A DNA stretch of 64,000 bases. Source: Caryophanales bacterium UBA4278. GTDB taxonomy: Bacteria; Bacillota_I; Bacilli_A; RFN20; CAG-826. The position numbers were made by a program, and so were the translations under genes. Each line of letters starts with the position of its first letter. The stretch's first letter is position 1. Under the pieces are notes generated by a model, which searched no databases, was not told the DNA's origin, and worked only from the letters and a program-made list of their open reading frames with translations. The stretch spans positions 1 to 64,000 of the forward strand of contig DGVS01000005.1 in assembly GCA_002395065.1 (NCBI GenBank), read 5' to 3'. This document shows, piece after piece, positions 59,648 to 64,000 of this stretch.

Positions 59648-60635
59648 AAGTAAAGAAGAAAAGCAGGTTGAAAACGCTCTTCGCCCTCATTCTTTTGATG
59701 AGTTTTTTGGGCAACGTTCTCTTATAGAGAACCTCCGTGTCTTTATTAGCGCAGCTAAGAAAAGAAACGAAGCTCTGGATCATGTTCTTGTTTATGGCCC
59801 ATCTGGACTAGGAAAAACAACGATAGCACACGTCATTGCAAATGAATTAGAACAAAAGCTCATTTCGATTAGCGGACCAACAATTGAAAAGATTGGTGAT
59901 ATGGCTTCCATTCTTTCATCTTTAGAACCCGGACAAGTCCTTTTTATTGATGAAATTCATCGACTGCCAAAAGTGGTGGAGGAATTTCTTTATGGAGCAA
60001 TGGAAGATTACCAAATTTCTATCCTTATTCAACACGATAAAGATTCCCAAAATATTGTGATTGATCTGCCCCCATTTACCATTGTTGGAGCGACAACAAA
60101 AGTTAGTTCATTATCGTGGCCTTTAAGGCAAAGATTTGGCATTAATTTTAAATTCGACTTCTACAAAGTAGAAGAAATTGAACAAATCATTAAACGTTCG
60201 ACTTTTGTTTTGGGCAACAAAATTGACCAAGAATCTTCACATGAAATTGCCATTCGTTCTCGAGGCACACCCCGTATTGCTAATCGTTTGTTAAGACGAG
60301 TACGTGATTTTGCAACTAATCAAGGCAAAAACACAATCACAATCGATATCACAAAAGATGCTTTGCAAAGAATTGGAGTTGACCAGATTGGACTCGATGA
60401 GACGGACTTGATGTATCTAACACAACTTATTTCGAGGTTTAATGGCGGCCCGGTGGGTCTTGATACATTAGCTTCATCATTCGGGGAAGATCCATCAACT
60501 CTGGAAGAGATTTGTGAACCATATTTGATTGGAATCGGTTTAATTAACCGAACACCTCGCGGAAGAGAAATCACTCTTGTTGGAAAAGAGTATTTTTTAA
60601 AACATCATTCAGAGAGACTTTCTAAACAAATTTAG
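59631..60635 (+). CDS. ruvB: Holliday junction DNA helicase RuvB
   Basis: 334 residues. AAA+ motor with LRPHSFDEFFGQ, Walker A GPSGLGKTT (near 51-59), Walker B LFIDEIHRL, sensor GATTK and the C-terminal winged helix (GGPVGLDTLASSFGEDPSTLEE, RTPRGREIT). It drives branch migration with RuvA. Ribosome binding site AGGAGG inside ruvA. Confidence 0.97.
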   Translation: MRSTVESKEEKQVENALRPHSFDEFFGQRSLIENLRVFISAAKKRNEALDHVLVYGPSGLGKTTIAHVIANELEQKLISISGPTIEKIGDMASILSSLEPGQVLFIDEIHRLPKVVEEFLYGAMEDYQISILIQHDKDSQNIVIDLPPFTIVGATTKVSSLSWPLRQRFGINFKFDFYKVEEIEQIIKRSTFVLGNKIDQESSHEIAIRSRGTPRIANRLLRRVRDFATNQGKNTITIDITKDALQRIGVDQIGLDETDLMYLTQLISRFNGGPVGLDTLASSFGEDPSTLEEICEPYLIGIGLINRTPRGREITLVGKEYFLKHHSERLSKQI

Positions 60636-60735
60636 TCGATTTTATCGATTATTTTCTATTTATTCTATATTATTGATTTTTCAATAATTTGAAACAATCG
60701 ATAATAGTTTTCCAATACGTTTCTGAAAACTTTCC

Positions 60736-60764
60736 TTGCTTAAGCAAAGGAGTAGTAGTATTCT
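60736..60764 (+). promoter_or_regulatory. Possible secDF promoter
   Basis: TTGCTT (60736-60741), 17-base spacer, TATTCT (60759-60764). The -35 box overlaps the palindrome TTGCTTAAGCAA. The rest of 60636-60735 is AT-rich with a TCGATTTTATCGA hairpin that could end the ruvAB transcript. Confidence 0.45.
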
Positions 60765-60823
60765 TTAAAAGCAAACTTAATTTTTAATTAAGGTCTAGAA
60801 AATACAAGAAAGAGAACATAGTT

Positions 60824-63517
60824 ATGCGTCGTTTAATTGCTTATATCTCGATGGTCATCGCCATCTTAATCGGTGTTGGCGTATCTTTTGCTCCAACATT
60901 TACCAAAATGAAAGAAGGTCGTGAATTCGCTTCTGGTCGTGAAATTGTCTTTACCCTTAAGGATAAAGAAAATGAAGCTGATCCAGTAAAAGCAGATGCC
61001 GCAGAAAAAGTTGCCGATATCATGAAGGAACGTTTAGACCTCATGAATGTCGAAGACTATTCTGTTAAGATTGGCACAAACAAAGACGACCCAAGCCAAG
61101 TTTATGCAGATACGATTTCTGTTTCTTTCTCGACCCAAGACGACACCTTATTTAACTATGTTTCTCGTTTACTTGAATTCTCCGGCAAGGATTTCTCTTT
61201 AAGAGGAAACCTTGATGAAGCCTTTGCTGAAAACGTCTTTAAGGACGTTGAAGCTTATATTTATCGTGATTCAGGCACAATTCCTTATGTTATTTTCCCT
61301 GTTTCCGATAGTGAAGCCGTCAAAACTTTCTTAAAAGTTGTTAGCGGTGAAGATGAAGAATCAGAAGATTCTGGAGAAAAAAGTCTCCTACTTCCAAAAT
61401 TCGCTGATGTTGATGAAGGCGAAGGAGAAAGCGAAGAAGAAGGCGAACAAAAAAATCCTGATGTTTTCCTTTGTGGAAACTGGGGTGATGATGACTCCAT
61501 TGAAAAAGCATCTGAAAACCCATATTCAGCCGAAAAGGTTATTTGTTCTTGGAACCACGAGAACATTTGGAACCCAGATTCAAAAGAAGCCGAAACCGAA
61601 TTACGTTTCCTCTGTGGATCTGCTAATGAATCCGGCGAATACGATTTAACCGCTTTAAAGAAAGCTAATCAACAAGCTTCATTCCTTTTAGGAATGTTTA
61701 ACGCGAAAGAATACGAAGTCGCTGTTGAAAACAAGTTTAAAGACGTCACCGTTGATGGTGGGATTAAATATAACTATCTCACTGTTGAAGCTTCTTATGA
61801 AAACCTCATTTCCTTTGAAGGAAATAGCACTAAGCTTGCTTGGTCAGCCACACTTAAAGCAACTTTAATTGGTGTTGTCATTGTTTCTTTGCTTTTAGCA
61901 ATGTTCTTCCGTTTACAATCTTTGGCCGCGATTGCAACAAGCTTATTAAGCTTGTTCTTCACGTATTTACTATTCTTCGCCATGACTCCAACATTCAATG
62001 TTGCAGCCATTGTTGGAGGTATTGTTGTTGCTCTACTTTCGATTTTTGGTGAAATTGTTTATATGCATCGCTTCCGTGATGAAGTTTATAAAGGACGTAG
62101 TTTAAAGAAAGCTAATACGGAAGCATTTAGACGTTCAAACTTAATTGTTCTTGATGGAACAGTTTTAGTTGGTGCAAGTGGATTACTCTTCTACCTCCTT
62201 GGAGGCGAAGCTTTAAAATCTTTCGGAGTTATCGCTTTCTTTGGTGCAATTATTTCCTTTGTTTTATTCCACATTGTCTATCGTATTTTGAATTGGCTTT
62301 TAGCCAATACAACAAATATTCAAACTAAATATAGTTTGTTTAATATTGATGAAAGCAAAGTTCCAAACATTGCACTTGATGAAAAACCAAACTTTGAAAG
62401 TCCATATGAGAAAACTGACTTTACTAAAAAACGCAAAGCGTTAGGTATTGTTGGTGGTGTCTTATTGATTGCTTCCTTAGCTGGTATCATCACCTTTGGT
62501 GTATTAAATGGTTCTCCAATTAACACCAAGAAAGCGTCAGATGATCACTCAGTCATCTATACATCAATTCAAGCTGATGATGACAGATTAAATTCCACAC
62601 TCTTTAGTGATGAAATCTTAGCCAAGATTGTTATCGACGGCAAAGCCGTTGATGTGAAAAATGTTTCTGTCGAATTTAAGGAAACAAAGAGTTACGATCT
62701 TGATGAAAAACTCGAAAAGACAACATATCAATATGTTGCTAAATTTGATAATGTGCTCTCCAACGATAAAGTCCAATACAAGGATGGAGAAGATTTAAAA
62801 GATGCGGAGAATTTACAAGATGCGGTGGTTAGCCTTGTTGAAAAATATGAAATTATTGAAAGTGGTGTCACCGCCGATGTTCGTGTCACTGGTGAAACCG
62901 TTTCAACTCCAAATCAAGGCGAAATTGCTTTAGCAACAGGTATTACTTTAGCAGCCGCATTTGTCTACTGCGCTTTCCGTTATCGTTTATCCCGTGCTTG
63001 TAGTTTACTTGTTGTGAGCACTGGTGTGACAACCGTTACATACGGATTATTGACACTTACACGTCTAGCCACATCATCCGTGAGTGCAATTTTGCTTCCA
63101 ATCGTTGCCATCTCATCATTATTAACTGCTCTCTTCTACCTAAGTAGAGAGAAAGAACTTGATAAAGAAGAAAAGGCTTATGACGCGACAAAGAGAAGCG
63201 CACTTGTTGCTCGCGCTGCTTCACTTAGCGCATTACCAGTCTTCACCTTTACATTAATTGGTGGATACCTGGCGATTAACTTCTTTGGTTTCGGACCAGT
63301 TGAATTAACAATCCTCTTTGGTGCAGTGATTGTCGGAACAGTGTTAACTGTTCTTGCAGTGCTCTCACTTATGGGTCCACTTGCTAGTGTCTTTGATCGC
63401 TTATTCAGCAAGGTTCGCTTACCAAAATTACGCCGCCATAAAGAAAACAAACAACATTCACTTAAACCAAAAACAAGTGAACCACAAGAAACAATCTTTA
63501 TCGGTATTAACGACTAA
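60824..63517 (+). CDS. secDF: Protein translocase subunit SecDF (fusion)
   Basis: 897 residues. SecD and SecF are joined in one chain, each with a large outer domain and about six membrane helices: SecD helices at about 7-25 and 343-480, SecF helices at about 541-560 and 705-860. It uses the proton gradient to pull exported proteins across the membrane. The first outer domain contains an unusually acidic stretch (EDEESEDSGEK and EGEGESEEEGEQ, about 175-215). The GG-rich AIVGGIVVALLSIFGEI helix matches the conserved SecD core. A palindromic hairpin follows. Confidence 0.9.
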   Translation: MRRLIAYISMVIAILIGVGVSFAPTFTKMKEGREFASGREIVFTLKDKENEADPVKADAAEKVADIMKERLDLMNVEDYSVKIGTNKDDPSQVYADTISVSFSTQDDTLFNYVSRLLEFSGKDFSLRGNLDEAFAENVFKDVEAYIYRDSGTIPYVIFPVSDSEAVKTFLKVVSGEDEESEDSGEKSLLLPKFADVDEGEGESEEEGEQKNPDVFLCGNWGDDDSIEKASENPYSAEKVICSWNHENIWNPDSKEAETELRFLCGSANESGEYDLTALKKANQQASFLLGMFNAKEYEVAVENKFKDVTVDGGIKYNYLTVEASYENLISFEGNSTKLAWSATLKATLIGVVIVSLLLAMFFRLQSLAAIATSLLSLFFTYLLFFAMTPTFNVAAIVGGIVVALLSIFGEIVYMHRFRDEVYKGRSLKKANTEAFRRSNLIVLDGTVLVGASGLLFYLLGGEALKSFGVIAFFGAIISFVLFHIVYRILNWLLANTTNIQTKYSLFNIDESKVPNIALDEKPNFESPYEKTDFTKKRKALGIVGGVLLIASLAGIITFGVLNGSPINTKKASDDHSVIYTSIQADDDRLNSTLFSDEILAKIVIDGKAVDVKNVSVEFKETKSYDLDEKLEKTTYQYVAKFDNVLSNDKVQYKDGEDLKDAENLQDAVVSLVEKYEIIESGVTADVRVTGETVSTPNQGEIALATGITLAAAFVYCAFRYRLSRACSLLVVSTGVTTVTYGLLTLTRLATSSVSAILLPIVAISSLLTALFYLSREKELDKEEKAYDATKRSALVARAASLSALPVFTFTLIGGYLAINFFGFGPVELTILFGAVIVGTVLTVLAVLSLMGPLASVFDRLFSKVRLPKLRRHKENKQHSLKPKTSEPQETIFIGIND

Positions 63518-63524
63518 TTTTAAT

Positions 63525-63551
63525 AGGGCTATTTAAATAGCCCTTTAATTT
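63525..63551 (+). terminator. secDF terminator (weak)
   Basis: AGGGCTATTT/AAATAGCCCT is a perfect 20-base palindrome followed by TTAATTTAC rather than a pure T run, so termination may be partial and recJ may be cotranscribed. Confidence 0.6.
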
Positions 63552-63559
63552 ACTTAAAT

Positions 63560-64000
63560 ATGGACCGTTTATATCTCGAACTTCTAAATTACTATCACCT
63601 TTCTGAAGATGAGTTTTTAAAGATGTCATGTCCCTTAGATGAGATTCATCTAATTGAACCTACTTCGATTAAAGGAATGAATCGAGTTAAGTCACGTATT
63701 TTTGAATCAATCAAAAACAACGAAAAGATCATTATCTATGGTGATTATGATTGTGATGGAATCAGCGCCACATCAATTATGTATCGCACATTCCAAATCC
63801 TCAATTACCATGTTTCTTATTACATTCCATCACGTTATTTAGACGGATATGGACTTAATGTCCAAAACGTTGAAAAGATCGCTTTAGCCGGCTACAAACT
63901 AATTATTTGTGTCGATAACGGCATCTCTCAACATGAAGCGATTCATCGTGCCAAAGAACTTGGTATTGATGTCATCGTCATTGACCATCATGAAGTTCCT
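63560..64000 (+). CDS. recJ: Single-stranded-DNA exonuclease RecJ, N-terminal part
   Basis: The frame is open from the ATG at 63560 to the window end (147 codons seen; RecJ usually has 550-750). DHH-family motifs are clear: motif I YGDYDCDGISATSIM near residues 59-73, motif II ICVDNGIS near 113-120, and motif III IDHHE near 141-145. RecJ degrades single-stranded DNA 5' to 3' in repair. No ribosome binding site is seen before the ATG. Confidence 0.92.
   Translation, partial: MDRLYLELLNYYHLSEDEFLKMSCPLDEIHLIEPTSIKGMNRVKSRIFESIKNNEKIIIYGDYDCDGISATSIMYRTFQILNYHVSYYIPSRYLDGYGLNVQNVEKIALAGYKLIICVDNGISQHEAIHRAKELGIDVIVIDHHEVP

Overview
The window is an AT-rich bacterial chromosome segment (roughly 35-40 % GC by eye) with dense, mostly plus-strand operons. 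Gene content and order fit a low-GC Gram-positive of the Bacilli/Erysipelotrichia/Mollicutes-related (RF39-like) group: rimP-nusA-infB-rbfA-truB-ribF-rpsO-pnp, a T-box ahead of alaS, alaS-ruvX-DUF1292-greA, rplU-prp-rpmA with a Prp-cleavable L27 extension, obg-nadE, ruvAB, secDF and recJ. UGA is a stop codon here (for example at 5422-5424, 28219-28221 and 53614-53616) and Trp is UGG, so this is genetic code 11 and not a Mycoplasma/Spiroplasma genome. The exact taxon cannot be read from the sequence alone.

Layout. 1-6.5 kb is accessory: the end of a tRNA-Arg(UCU), an operon coding for an XRE regulator, a zinc-ribbon membrane protein, an SPFH/GYF_2 protein and two partners, a DUF4143 AAA ATPase, a decayed second ATPase start, and a lipoprotein. 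Two loci (317-371 and 5767-5818) carry the same promoter cassette: a CIRCE-like inverted repeat running into a TTGACT -35 box and a (CT)n tract that fills the -35/-10 spacer, with n = 10 and 8. 6.5-20.8 kb is cell-envelope and signalling: a low-molecular-weight phosphatase, small membrane proteins, an ECF sigma/anti-sigma pair, a PTS IIC-like permease, a Ser/Thr-rich lipoprotein, a membrane protein with a NERD nuclease-like partner, an XRE membrane regulator, and an operon with a 1196-residue exported protein and a PAP2 phosphatase.

20.8-31.8 kb is the nusA/infB translation superoperon, ribosome/tRNA maturation genes and PNPase. A convergent gene in it fuses a TtcA-type tRNA thiolase to a GNAT domain. 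31.8-46.2 kb holds a glycerol-3-phosphate-dehydrogenase-like three-gene redox module, an RNase J homologue without its metal-binding residues, FtsK, pullulanase, PlsC, an RsmF-type rRNA methylase, pyrimidine phosphorylase, Dtd and MnmA. 46.2-50.8 kb is a tryptophan locus: a TrpXYZ-like ABC transporter divergent from a TrpB with an N-terminal helix-turn-helix. No other trp biosynthesis gene lies in the window. 50.8-64 kb is housekeeping: the T-box and alaS operon, greA, a 57-residue double-glycine-leader-like peptide coupled to radC, the L21 operon, obg, nadE, ruvAB, secDF and the start of recJ.

The most unusual items are the HTH-TrpB/transporter locus, the CIRCE-like + CT-tract promoter cassettes, the RNase J pseudoenzyme, the TtcA-GNAT fusion, the roughly 75-residue insert in the Trp-transporter ATPase, and the small peptide before radC. 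Several single genes have a -10 box only 6-8 bases before the start codon, which points to leaderless mRNAs.
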